A DNA stretch of 64,000 bases from NCBI GenBank assembly GCA_903927025.1, contig CAIYLG010000047.1, positions 1 through 64,000 of the forward strand, written 5' to 3'. The notes below the pieces were generated by a model. The model had not been told where the DNA came from, made no database searches, and saw nothing but the letters and a program-made list of their open reading frames with translations. This DNA comes from an uncultured Armatimonadota bacterium (GTDB lineage Bacteria; Armatimonadota; Fimbriimonadia; Fimbriimonadales; Fimbriimonadaceae). The position numbers and the translations under genes are program-made. Positions within the stretch are counted from its first letter, which is position 1. Each line of letters opens with the position of its first letter. This document shows, one piece after another, positions 44,835-53,371 of this stretch.

Positions 44835-44850
44835 CCCCTCCTCAGAGGGG
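44835..44850. repeat. Small CCCCTC/GAGGGG hairpin, possible dispersed repeat
   Basis: CCCCTC-CTCA-GAGGGG sits between the convergent propeller and permease genes, with a second mini-stem CCCTGAAGGG next to it. This type of sequence is often seen as a dispersed intergenic repeat. It may also end both transcripts. Confidence 0.35.
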
Positions 44851-44854
44851 AAGA

Positions 44855-46207
44855 TTAGGTGCTGGAAATTCCACGGGAGGGGCGACATAGGTGCCAGATC
44901 ACTGGGCCTGAAAGAAGGGCGACTAGGCTGGCCCAGACGGCTAGTTGACCTTTTTCGTTGACTCGGCTCCAGATGGCGAAGACGATCAGGGCGGTGGGGG
45001 CTAGGAGTAGGGGTGTAAGCACCGCCCAACCTCCGGGGATTCGGAAGGGCCGGGGCATCTCGGGTTCTTTCCGTCGAAGGGTGGCTAGGGCTAAGAACTC
45101 CAGCACCAGGGAGGAGGAGTACATCACAACGTCGACCACGGCAAGATCCTTGAACGACTCATAGCTGAGGACGGTGTAGAAAACAGCGCTGACGAGGATG
45201 GCCCGGACGGGTGTGCCGAACTGGGCGTGGAGTTGCGTGAGCCATTTGGGCAGGTAACCGTCCTCGGCAAGGACGAAGGGGATTCGGGAGCACCCGAGCA
45301 GCATCGCACCAAACTGGCCCGCGCTGGAGATCATGCCAGCGGCAGCCATGGTGATCCCGAGCCATCTTCCGCCAAGCGATGTAGCAACCTGGACCCAGGC
45401 ACCTTCCTCCCAAGCTTTGGAATCCTTCAAAACAACCACCCCAACTAGAACAGGCAGGAGGTAGGTGACAATGACGACGGGAAACCCGATCGCAAGGGCA
45501 CGACTGACGGTGCGCTGAGGGTTTTTGACCTCACCAGTGACGGTGGACATGGAATCCCAGCCAAGGTAGTTCCACATCACGGCAAACAGACCGACACTGA
45601 ACGCTCCAGAGGTTCCCTTGGGGTCGGCTGAAAACGGATGGACAGCTTGGGATGGATTTGCCAGCACGTGAGACATCCCGAACAACACCAGGATGACAAA
45701 CGGAGCGAGCAGGATAAAGAAGAAGGTCAGTCCCGACTGGCCCATCAGCTTGGTCCCGCGAATATTGAGGAGCGTGAGTGGAACGATGACGAGGAGTCCG
45801 GCTCCCCATTTCAGCCACGGATTCTGCTCAAAGGATGGGTGATAGCCCGCCAGTTCCAGGAATCGCCCGAGGTAAGCGACGAAGAGGGTCGGATAGATCG
45901 CGACGTCCACCCAAGAGTAGATCCAGCTCCACCAGCCTGAAAAGAACCCCCAGGGCTGCCCCATCGCCCGTTTGACCCAGGCGTAATAGCCTCCTTCCTC
46001 GGGGATGGCGCTGCCGAGTTCAGCCGTCATCAAGGCAGCTGGAAGACTCCAAATGAGGGGAGTCACCAGGATTAAGAGGATCGCGAGGCCGGGACCAAGC
46101 TGGATGACCGGCTCTAGCCCAAACGGGCCTCCGCTTACGCAGAAGTAGATTGCGGCCATCAGGGACCAGGTGCCAAGAGACCGCTTCATGACTCGCTCAT
46201 TCTGCAT
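44855..46207 (-). CDS. APC superfamily amino acid permease
   Basis: 450 residues and about twelve membrane helices. The N-terminal GTWSLMAAIYFCVSGGPFGLEP is the APC helix-1 substrate motif (shown in part; residues ~11-32). GSAIPEEGGYYAWVKRAMG and FNYLGWD-like NYLGWDSMSTVTGEVKNPQR are typical of the amino acid/polyamine branch. The substrate is likely an amino acid or polyamine but cannot be read. It is divergent from glcD with only 29 bp between the starts. Confidence 0.87.
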   Translation of the reverse strand: MQNERVMKRSLGTWSLMAAIYFCVSGGPFGLEPVIQLGPGLAILLILVTPLIWSLPAALMTAELGSAIPEEGGYYAWVKRAMGQPWGFFSGWWSWIYSWVDVAIYPTLFVAYLGRFLELAGYHPSFEQNPWLKWGAGLLVIVPLTLLNIRGTKLMGQSGLTFFFILLAPFVILVLFGMSHVLANPSQAVHPFSADPKGTSGAFSVGLFAVMWNYLGWDSMSTVTGEVKNPQRTVSRALAIGFPVVIVTYLLPVLVGVVVLKDSKAWEEGAWVQVATSLGGRWLGITMAAAGMISSAGQFGAMLLGCSRIPFVLAEDGYLPKWLTQLHAQFGTPVRAILVSAVFYTVLSYESFKDLAVVDVVMYSSSLVLEFLALATLRRKEPEMPRPFRIPGGWAVLTPLLLAPTALIVFAIWSRVNEKGQLAVWASLVALLSGPVIWHLCRPSRGISST

Positions 46208-46236
46208 GATCGGATGGTTCGCGGTACGCTTCGCAG

Positions 46237-47670
46237 ATGCCTTTGTCGCACGCTGAACTAGCGAAGAAGCTGGAACAGGTTCTCAAGCCTTCTTCCGTGC
46301 TGAGCGGGGCGGCAGCAGAGCGCGCCTACGACTGCGATGCCTATACGGTGGATCGCAGCAACCCTACCGCCGTCGTTCTCCCTGAGACCACCGAGGAAGT
46401 TGCCAAAGTGGTGAAGTGGTGCTGCGAAAATAATGTTCCCTTCACGGCCCGAGGCGCTGGAACGGGGCTCAGCGGAGGCGTGCTTCCCGCGCTGGGCGGC
46501 GTGGTGATCTCTACCAAGAAGATGGTTCAGATCCTTGAGATTGACGTCAAGAACCGATGTCTGCTGACCCAAACTGGCATTGCCAACAAGCGACTATCCG
46601 ATGCCGTGAAGCAGTATGGACTCCACTTTGCACCCGACCCCTCCTCCCAGACGGTTTCCACCATTGGAGGAAACATTGGGGAAAACTCAGGAGGTCCCCA
46701 CACGCTCAAATACGGCGTCACCGCCCAGCATGTTCTTGGCGTGACGATGGTGGATCCCAAAGGCGAAATTCTGCATCTTGGCGGGAAAGTGGAGGGCGCA
46801 CCTGGCTATGACTTTGTTGGGCTGATTGTCGGCGGAGAGGGCACCCTCGGGGTCGTGACCGAAGCCTGGGTCAAGCTGGTCCCGATTCCCAAGGAAGTTT
46901 CAACCGCTCTGATCGCCTACTCATCCGTGAATCAGGCCACCCAAACCGTTGCCGACATCATTGCGGCGGGAGCGATTCCTGCCGCCCTCGAAATGATGGA
47001 CCAGGGGATCCTTCGAGCGGTAAAGCTCGGCTTTGGATTTGACTATCCAGAGGGCACGGATTCCATGTTGCTGATCGAATGCGATGGAGAGCCAGACGCC
47101 GTGAGGCGCGACATGGAGATAGTCCAGGAGATCTGCCGCAAGAATGGCGCGATCGACATCCGAGTCGCCCAAGACGAAGCCGAGCGAGCAAGGTTATGGC
47201 TCGTTCGCAAGAAAGGCATTGGGGCAATGGGCCGGATGGCGCCGAGTATCGTCACGCATGACGGGGTGATTCCGCGGTCAAAGCTTCCTGAAATGCTGGA
47301 ATTTGTTTATGAAGTGGCGCGAAGGAAGGAGATAGGCGTTGCCAACATCTTTCACGCCGGTGACGGAAACCTTCATCCGTGCTTCTACTTCGATGATCGA
47401 GACCAAGACCAAGTGAAGCGGGTGGTGGAGGCCGGTGAGGAGATCATTTCAAGGTGTATTGCCTTGGGAGGGAGCGTGACGGGAGAGCATGGAATTGGTG
47501 TGGAGAAGATCGACCTGATGTCCCTCATGTTTTCAGAGGCAGACCTAGAGCTGCAGGCAAAGTCGAAGCGAATCTTTAATGACGGGATGCTCTGCAATCC
47601 CTGCAAGGTGCTTCCCAACCAAAAGAGCTGCGTGGAACACCGGGCACGGTGGCGAGGCACCGCATGGTAG
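46237..47670 (+). CDS. Glycolate oxidase subunit GlcD (FAD-linked)
   Basis: 477 residues. The FAD-binding PCMH fold is at ~35-215 (FTARGAGTGLSGGVLP, GLHFAPDPSSQ, IGGNIGENSGGPHTLKYG). The C-terminal FAD-linked oxidase domain holds NIFHAGDGNLHP and TGEHGIGVEK. It oxidises glycolate or D-lactate to the 2-oxoacid. The small E and F subunits follow immediately, confirming a GlcDEF-type enzyme. The start follows the divergent permease gene by 29 bp. Confidence 0.94.
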   Translation: MPLSHAELAKKLEQVLKPSSVLSGAAAERAYDCDAYTVDRSNPTAVVLPETTEEVAKVVKWCCENNVPFTARGAGTGLSGGVLPALGGVVISTKKMVQILEIDVKNRCLLTQTGIANKRLSDAVKQYGLHFAPDPSSQTVSTIGGNIGENSGGPHTLKYGVTAQHVLGVTMVDPKGEILHLGGKVEGAPGYDFVGLIVGGEGTLGVVTEAWVKLVPIPKEVSTALIAYSSVNQATQTVADIIAAGAIPAALEMMDQGILRAVKLGFGFDYPEGTDSMLLIECDGEPDAVRRDMEIVQEICRKNGAIDIRVAQDEAERARLWLVRKKGIGAMGRMAPSIVTHDGVIPRSKLPEMLEFVYEVARRKEIGVANIFHAGDGNLHPCFYFDDRDQDQVKRVVEAGEEIISRCIALGGSVTGEHGIGVEKIDLMSLMFSEADLELQAKSKRIFNDGMLCNPCKVLPNQKSCVEHRARWRGTAW

Positions 47671-48677
47671 ACCCACAGCAGCCACTGACCGCGAAGACCC
47701 TGCAGCCGGAGACTTTGGCAGAGATCAGCGCCTCTGTCGCGGATGAAAAGGGTTCCCTAGTGTTCAATGCCGGCGCGATCCTGCACCCCTTTGGAATGCC
47801 TTCTCCATTCCGGCGAATGTGGATGAAGGCGATGGCGCAGCAGATGCAGGCGGAAGGCTTTCCGCCCCCTCCTGAGTTCCAGGACATCCAACTCTCCCAG
47901 GACGACTTCATCTCGCTGTTGACCACAACGGGGATTTCGCTGGACGACTACACCGGGATTATTGAGCACGATGTGGATGACCAAGTCGTGGTCGTTCGTG
48001 CCGGCACCCCTCTGCTGGAGCTGCAGTACGAACTTGGCCAGGTTGGGCAGTGCCTGCCTATCCCTACTCTCGAACCGCCGCAGGCGATGGCAACGGCGGC
48101 GGTCTATTCCCCGCTCATTGATGAGATTGGCTACAACCTGCCCCACGGACTCGCGGCGCAATGCGGGTCCTGGCGAGACTGGATCATCGGAATGAAGGTC
48201 GTTCAAGCAGATGGGACAATCGCCAAATGCGGAAGTAAAGCGGTGAAGAACGTGGCCGGGTACGACGTCCAAAAGCTGATGGTGGGTGCTCGCGGAACGC
48301 TTGCGCTCATCGCTGAGGTGACGCTGAAGACGTTCCCGATCAAAGCGCTTCCTGAACATCAAGTTCGATTCATGCGCCGTCCTGGAAATCGACCTGCAAA
48401 TTGGATCCAGCGCACACAGCGCTCCGACTTTGAAGCGGCAGTGAGATCGAATTCGGAGGTACTGACCGCCTTCGATTCCGCCTCCAGCACTTTGTGGGCG
48501 GTTGTTCCTCCGAGTCAAACCCTCCAGCGATTCCCAGGCGACTGGGTGATTCGATCTGGAGCGGGGCCCGAAAATATTGTGTTTAGCGACCCCACTGCGA
48601 CAGAGCTAATGATCCGAGCGAAGGAGGTCTTTGACCCGACGCGGAGAATGAACCCTGGTGAATTGGGGGTTGTTTAG
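47664..48677 (+). CDS. Glycolate oxidase subunit GlcE-like
   Basis: About 337 residues. The FAD-binding PCMH fold is recognisable in the middle (IIEHDVDDQVVVVRAGTPL, SWRDWIIGMKVVQADG, GSKAVKNVAGYDVQKLMVGA). The first ~110 residues contain an insert (PFRRMWMKAMAQQMQAEGFP) not usual for GlcE. The ATG at 47664, 6 nt after GAGG, overlaps the glcD stop by 7 nt. It closes with FDPTRRMNPGELG. It is the second flavin subunit of the complex. Confidence 0.88.
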   Translation: MVDPQQPLTAKTLQPETLAEISASVADEKGSLVFNAGAILHPFGMPSPFRRMWMKAMAQQMQAEGFPPPPEFQDIQLSQDDFISLLTTTGISLDDYTGIIEHDVDDQVVVVRAGTPLLELQYELGQVGQCLPIPTLEPPQAMATAAVYSPLIDEIGYNLPHGLAAQCGSWRDWIIGMKVVQADGTIAKCGSKAVKNVAGYDVQKLMVGARGTLALIAEVTLKTFPIKALPEHQVRFMRRPGNRPANWIQRTQRSDFEAAVRSNSEVLTAFDSASSTLWAVVPPSQTLQRFPGDWVIRSGAGPENIVFSDPTATELMIRAKEVFDPTRRMNPGELGVV

Positions 48678-48697
48678 AAGTTGGTCGAAGGAGACTC

Positions 48698-49939
48698 ATG
48701 AAGCCTGAACAAGCATCTGAACACCTACAGGAACTTACGACCCACTGCATTCGCTGCGGGTTCTGCCTGGAATCTTGCCCAACGTTCGTGGAAACGGGCA
48801 ACGAGCTTTCATCGCCGCGCGGCCGTATCTACCTCGTCCGAAGCGCCACCGAGGGAAAGCTAAAGTGGGAAGACATTCGGCCAAGTTTGGACAGCTGCCT
48901 AGGATGCCGGGCATGTGAAACGGCTTGTCCGAGTGGCGTTCAGTACGGCCAGATCTTGGAATTCGCCCGGGAAAGGATCAGTAAGGACCACCCAGACAAG
49001 GCTAAGGAGGCGTTGCTTGGGTCAACCACTTCGCCCAGCATGCTTCGCACTCAACTGGGTTTGGGACGGCTGTTGCCGGGCAAGCGAATTCCAGCCGCTC
49101 TTTCCAAGCTTTTGAGTGGTGAGGTATCGGAAGTGGACCGACCGGTGCCTCAAAGCGAGGTACGCCTTCCTGACCTAGATTCCTCTAGCCTTCCAGCCGT
49201 GAAGGGCGAGGTGTATCTGCTGGAGGGCTGCGCGATGCGAGTGCTGTTTCCGCGAGTTCACCAGGCGACCCGCCGGTTGCTTCGGCGCGCTGGGTACACG
49301 GTTCATGAGGTCAATCAGGGGTGTTGCGGCAGCATGCACGCCCATAGCGGCTACCTGGACGCCGCCAGGCAGATGGCGGAAGCGCTGATCCATGCCATGC
49401 CGGGTGATCTGCCCATCGTTGTCAACTCTGCCGGCTGCGGAAGCACGATAAAGGAGTACGGTCATCTGTTGCCAAACTCTGAGGCCGCGACTGCGTTTGG
49501 CGCTCGCGTAGTCGATGCTTCCGAATTTCTGCATCGAAACGGGTTTGTGACGGAACTGCGAAAGTCAAATGGACTCTCGACAAAAGTGACTTACCATGAT
49601 GCCTGTCACTTAAGCCATGGTCAGCGGATCACCGCCCAGCCAAGAGAACTTTTGGCAGCCATTCCTGGAATCGAACTGGTGCCGCTTGCAGAATCGGACA
49701 TGTGCTGCGGAAGCGCGGGAATCTACAACGTGCTTCAACCCAAAATGGCGAGGAGTCTGCTTGAGCGCAAATACGCGAACATTGCCGCGACAGAGGCTGC
49801 CATCGTGGCGACCGGGAACCCTGGATGCCATGCGTGGATTGCCCAGGCTGCGCGGGAGCACGGCAGAAAGGTTTCCGTGCTGCACACAATGGAACTCCTA
49901 GAAGCGGCATTTACCGGTATTGCGCCGTTTGAGGATTAG
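48698..49939 (+). CDS. Glycolate oxidase iron-sulfur subunit GlcF
   Basis: 413 residues. Two ferredoxin-type clusters are at the N-terminus (CIRCGFCLESCP and CLGCRACETACP). Two CCG-type domains (GCCGSMHAHSG and MCCGSAG) complete a GlcF/heterodisulfide reductase-like subunit. It takes electrons from GlcDE to the quinone pool at the membrane. It lies 20 nt after glcE. No anomaly was seen. Confidence 0.94.
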   Translation: MKPEQASEHLQELTTHCIRCGFCLESCPTFVETGNELSSPRGRIYLVRSATEGKLKWEDIRPSLDSCLGCRACETACPSGVQYGQILEFARERISKDHPDKAKEALLGSTTSPSMLRTQLGLGRLLPGKRIPAALSKLLSGEVSEVDRPVPQSEVRLPDLDSSSLPAVKGEVYLLEGCAMRVLFPRVHQATRRLLRRAGYTVHEVNQGCCGSMHAHSGYLDAARQMAEALIHAMPGDLPIVVNSAGCGSTIKEYGHLLPNSEAATAFGARVVDASEFLHRNGFVTELRKSNGLSTKVTYHDACHLSHGQRITAQPRELLAAIPGIELVPLAESDMCCGSAGIYNVLQPKMARSLLERKYANIAATEAAIVATGNPGCHAWIAQAAREHGRKVSVLHTMELLEAAFTGIAPFED

Positions 49940-49973
49940 CTTTTGAGAGACTTATTTCAGAGGCGTCGTAGAG

Positions 49974-50807
49974 ATGAGGGTAATGGTGGTCAAGAGAGCT
50001 GATGTTGAAATGGTGATGCCCGAAAGCGAAGGAACGCCCCTGGTTGATATCCAGAGTTCGCAGGACGTGCGCAACATCCCTATCGACAAGGTTGGCGTGC
50101 GCAATGTGAAGTACCCAATCAAGGTGCTGGAGCGAGATAATGGCGTCCAACAGACAGTTGGCAACTTCAGCCTAACGGTCGACCTGCCTCGCGAGTTTAA
50201 GGGCACTCATATGAGTCGGTTCCTTGAAGTGCTGGGCGAATACAATCATGAGATTGGTCGCGAAACCATCCCCGTCATCCTAAGCAAGCTGCGGGACAAG
50301 CTCAGCGCTCAGACGGCGCACCTAGAAGTTCGATTTACCCTCTTCCGAGAAAAGGCAGCCCCGGTAACGGGAAAGGTCGGCATGATGGGCTACGAATGTG
50401 GCTTCATCGCGGCTGGCGGCGAAATCGACGAGTTTCAGATTTTCCTCTGCGTACCGGTCACCACCCTGTGCCCTTGCTCCAAGGAGATTTCCAAGTTCGG
50501 CGCGCACAACCAGCGCGGCTACGTGACGGCTCGAATCAATACCGTGGGAATGCTGTGGCTGGAAGATGTCATCGATATGATCGAGGCGGCGGGCAGTGCT
50601 CAGCTTTATCCGGTTCTCAAGAGACCCGACGAGAAATACGTAACTGAGCACGCCTACCAGAACCCTCGGTTCGTGGAGGACATGGTTCGAGAAGTGGCAC
50701 TGGCATTTGACACCCATCCGAACGTGGGTTCGTATGAGATTGAAGTCGAGAATCACGAATCGATTCACGACCATAACGCCTACGCCTATCTAAAGCGAGA
50801 AAAGTAA
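49974..50807 (+). CDS. GTP cyclohydrolase FolE2 (type IB)
   Basis: 277 residues. The FolE2 pattern VDIQSSQDVRNIPIDKVGV is at ~22-41. The active-site Cys region reads VTTLCPCSKEISKFGAHNQRG. It makes 7,8-dihydroneopterin triphosphate, the first step of folate (and queuosine) synthesis, in metal-flexible fashion. AGAGG lies about 10 nt before the ATG. It is 34 nt past glcF, so co-transcription is possible. Confidence 0.93.
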   Translation: MRVMVVKRADVEMVMPESEGTPLVDIQSSQDVRNIPIDKVGVRNVKYPIKVLERDNGVQQTVGNFSLTVDLPREFKGTHMSRFLEVLGEYNHEIGRETIPVILSKLRDKLSAQTAHLEVRFTLFREKAAPVTGKVGMMGYECGFIAAGGEIDEFQIFLCVPVTTLCPCSKEISKFGAHNQRGYVTARINTVGMLWLEDVIDMIEAAGSAQLYPVLKRPDEKYVTEHAYQNPRFVEDMVREVALAFDTHPNVGSYEIEVENHESIHDHNAYAYLKREK

Positions 50808-50859
50808 TAGACTGGCGCAGGTGATGTTCTTGGGGCAACCCTGGAATATTGAGACGACC

Positions 50860-51366
50860 ATGTTTAAACAGCTTCTGGTTCTTGTAGCCGCACTCTTCCT
50901 TATCATTGGTTCACTGCTCGGGTGTGGGGATTCCGCCCCGAAGAATGAAACGGACTGGACCTATGGTCCGCCCGCAGATTTCAAGCAACAGGATAAGGAT
51001 AAGAACGGGGCAACCGTATTTCTCGCCGACAAGGACCAGAACTTTACGGCAAATCTCCAGGTGAAAGCGGGGGTCAACCCGTATGACTCCCCCCAAAAGA
51101 TCGCTCAGGTAGCGATAGGCAAAGCTGTGAATGCCAACAACGCGACGGTGAAGGAACAGGAAACCTACACGATTCCCGACTCCGAGGCGTACACGTGGCT
51201 GATTACGCAAATCCACAACGGAATCCAGGTAAGTCAACGGCAATTTATTGTGAAAAAGAACAAGATCGTGGTGCTTTTCACACTTACCGCTACGACGAAT
51301 ACGATGGACCGGTACGATCAAGAACTGGCGGAAAGCCTGAAGTCATTCAAATGGGGCCGGCAGTGA
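50860..51366 (+). CDS. Lipoprotein of unknown function
   Basis: About 168 residues. The signal peptide ends in the lipobox SLLGC at about 23. The mature protein is small and beta-rich (FLADKDQNFTANLQVKAG, YTWLITQIHNGIQVSQRQFI, ALFTLTATTNTMDRYDQE-like segments), resembling single-domain DUF1795/PsbP-like lipoproteins. The start is moved to 50860, where the signal peptide begins; an upstream GTG at 50821 would add 13 residues. The function is unknown. Confidence 0.72.
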   Translation: MFKQLLVLVAALFLIIGSLLGCGDSAPKNETDWTYGPPADFKQQDKDKNGATVFLADKDQNFTANLQVKAGVNPYDSPQKIAQVAIGKAVNANNATVKEQETYTIPDSEAYTWLITQIHNGIQVSQRQFIVKKNKIVVLFTLTATTNTMDRYDQELAESLKSFKWGRQ

Positions 51367-51406
51367 CGGCACCGGAAGGGCTCTGCCGCGTAGAATAGGT
51401 TAAGCA

Positions 51407-53308
51407 ATGGCATCTCAACGCACTGTCGTCGTTGTGGGAGGGGGTTTAGCCGGCCTCATGACCACCATGAAGCTCGCGGAAGCGGGCAATAAGGTTAAGC
51501 TCTTCAGCTTGGTTCCGGTAAAACGGTCACACTCTGTGTGCGCCCAGGGCGGCATCAATGGTGCGGTAAACCTTCGCGGAGAGGGAGACTCTCCCTACCT
51601 TCACTTTGAAGATACGATTACGGGCGGAGACTTTCTCAATCACCAGCCGCCAGTAATGCGAATGGCGGAGAGAGCTCCCGCAATCATTTATCTGCTGGAC
51701 CGAATGGGTGTTCCGTTCAACCGAACCAGCGAAGGTCTACTCTCCTTCCGCCGATTTGGCGGCACGCTCAAGCACCGAACCGCCTATGCTGGAGCCACTA
51801 CGGGCCAGCAGCTTCTATACGCCTTGGACGAACAGGTCCGACGCTGGGAGACCAGCGGAATGGTTGAGAAGTACGAAGGCTGGGAGTTCCTTGGCGTCAT
51901 CAAGGATGAAGCGGGTGCCTGCCGTGGCATTACCGCCCAAAACCTTCGAACGATGGAGATCGAATCCTTCGCCAGCGACGCAACCGTTATCTGCACCGGT
52001 GGCAATGGACTCATCTTCGGCCTTTCCACCAACTCCATCATCAATACGGGAAGCCCAGTAAGCATCTGCTATCAGCAAGGTGTGAAGTACGGCAATCCGG
52101 AGATGGTTCAGATTCACCCAACCGCCATTCCTGGTGAGGACAAGTGCCGACTCATCTCCGAGTCCGTTCGAGGCGAAGGTGGAAGAATTTGGGTTCCTCG
52201 AGACCCGATGGATGCACGTCCTGCAGTCAGCATCCCTGAAGCGGATCGATGGTACGTCTGCGAAGAGCTGGACCCGGTCTACAAGAACCTGCTCAGCCGC
52301 GACATCGTCAGCTTTATCATCTACTGCGTCTGCCGAATGGGCAAGGGCATCAAGGGCAGCAAACAGGTTTACCTGGACATCACCCAGCTGTCGCAGAGCC
52401 GAGGCGGACCCTACACCCGCGAGCAGATCAATGACAAGCTCGAAGGCGTTCTCGAAATTTACGAGAAGTTCATGCGAGAGGACCCGATTGATACGCCGAT
52501 GCGCATTTATCCCGCGGTCCACTACACGATGGGCGGCCTTTGGGTTGACTACGAACTGAACAGCGATGGAAGCTGGAATACCGGTGCTCACCGAAACCAG
52601 ATGACCAACGTTCCTGGCCTATACGCTGCCGGCGAGTGCGACTACCAGTATCACGGTGCAAACCGGCTGGGTGCCAACGCCCTCTTAAGCTGCCTGGTGG
52701 GCGGAGAGATTGCGGCTGAGGGCGTTCAGGCCTATATGAAGTCGATGGCAGCCGGTAGCGACAGCGTTTCCAACATGATGCTTGCCGAAGCTAAGGCCGA
52801 GAAGTTCAAGGAATACTCCCTGCTCAAGCAGAGCAACGGAACCGAGAACCCATATCGCCTCGCCTCCGAACTCGGAGACGTGATGTGGAACAACTGCGGC
52901 ATCTGGCGAGTGCAGCGAGACCTCCTCACCGCGAAGGACAAGCTGGATGAACTCTCCACGAGAATTCGACAGTGCAACCTGGTAGACGACAGCGGCTGGA
53001 GCAACCAGGCGGTGCCGTTCACCCGAGCCGTGATTCACATGATTGAGCAGTCCAAGGCCATCCTGGGCGGAGCGATCGTCCGAGATGAAAGCCGAGGCGC
53101 CCACTTCAAGATGGATACGCCGGATCGAGACGATAATAAGTGGCTGAAGACCACCATGGCAACCTACACGCCAACGGGTCCCACGTTTGAATTCGAAGAC
53201 GTCGACTGCCGATACATGGCACCGCGTCCTCGCAAGTACGCCATCAACCAGAACAAGATCGTTAAAGAGATCATGGGTGAGGAGTACCTGGCGGGTATCG
53301 GCTCTTAA
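51407..53308 (+). CDS. Succinate dehydrogenase flavoprotein subunit
   Basis: 633 residues. The FAD dinucleotide fold starts at residue 7 (VVVVGGGLAGLMTTMKLAE). HSVCAQGGINGAVN holds the FAD-linking His region. The catalytic Arg/His region is HPTAIPG to RGEGGRIWV. The C-terminal YHGANRLGANALLSCLVGG is intact. The length and features fit the B-type SdhA of Bacillus and Bacteroidetes. No sdhB or sdhC lies nearby, and a terminator follows at once. Fumarate reductase is a less likely reading. Confidence 0.92.
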   Translation: MASQRTVVVVGGGLAGLMTTMKLAEAGNKVKLFSLVPVKRSHSVCAQGGINGAVNLRGEGDSPYLHFEDTITGGDFLNHQPPVMRMAERAPAIIYLLDRMGVPFNRTSEGLLSFRRFGGTLKHRTAYAGATTGQQLLYALDEQVRRWETSGMVEKYEGWEFLGVIKDEAGACRGITAQNLRTMEIESFASDATVICTGGNGLIFGLSTNSIINTGSPVSICYQQGVKYGNPEMVQIHPTAIPGEDKCRLISESVRGEGGRIWVPRDPMDARPAVSIPEADRWYVCEELDPVYKNLLSRDIVSFIIYCVCRMGKGIKGSKQVYLDITQLSQSRGGPYTREQINDKLEGVLEIYEKFMREDPIDTPMRIYPAVHYTMGGLWVDYELNSDGSWNTGAHRNQMTNVPGLYAAGECDYQYHGANRLGANALLSCLVGGEIAAEGVQAYMKSMAAGSDSVSNMMLAEAKAEKFKEYSLLKQSNGTENPYRLASELGDVMWNNCGIWRVQRDLLTAKDKLDELSTRIRQCNLVDDSGWSNQAVPFTRAVIHMIEQSKAILGGAIVRDESRGAHFKMDTPDRDDNKWLKTTMATYTPTGPTFEFEDVDCRYMAPRPRKYAINQNKIVKEIMGEEYLAGIGS

Positions 53309-53334
53309 TCAGGTTCCTGTCAGGAATCGAAAAA

Positions 53335-53371
53335 CGACCCTATTGCCATACGGCAATAGGGTCGCTTTCTT
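53335..53371. terminator. Bidirectional terminator between sdhA and the M61 gene
   Basis: A 13-bp stem CGACCCTATTGCC/GGCAATAGGGTCG has a 4-nt loop. On the plus strand CTTTCTTTT follows; on the minus strand TTTTTCG follows. It serves both convergent genes. Confidence 0.9.

Noticed and set aside
46208-46236. Riboswitch upstream of the amino acid permease
   Set aside because: Only 29 bp separate the divergent starts, too little for any known riboswitch.
47757-48518. Minus-strand frame (253 codons) opposite glcE
   Set aside because: Shadow of glcE, inside the glcDEF operon.
51815-52591. Minus-strand frame (258 codons) opposite sdhA
   Set aside because: Antisense to the conserved FAD/catalytic region of sdhA; no initiation signals.
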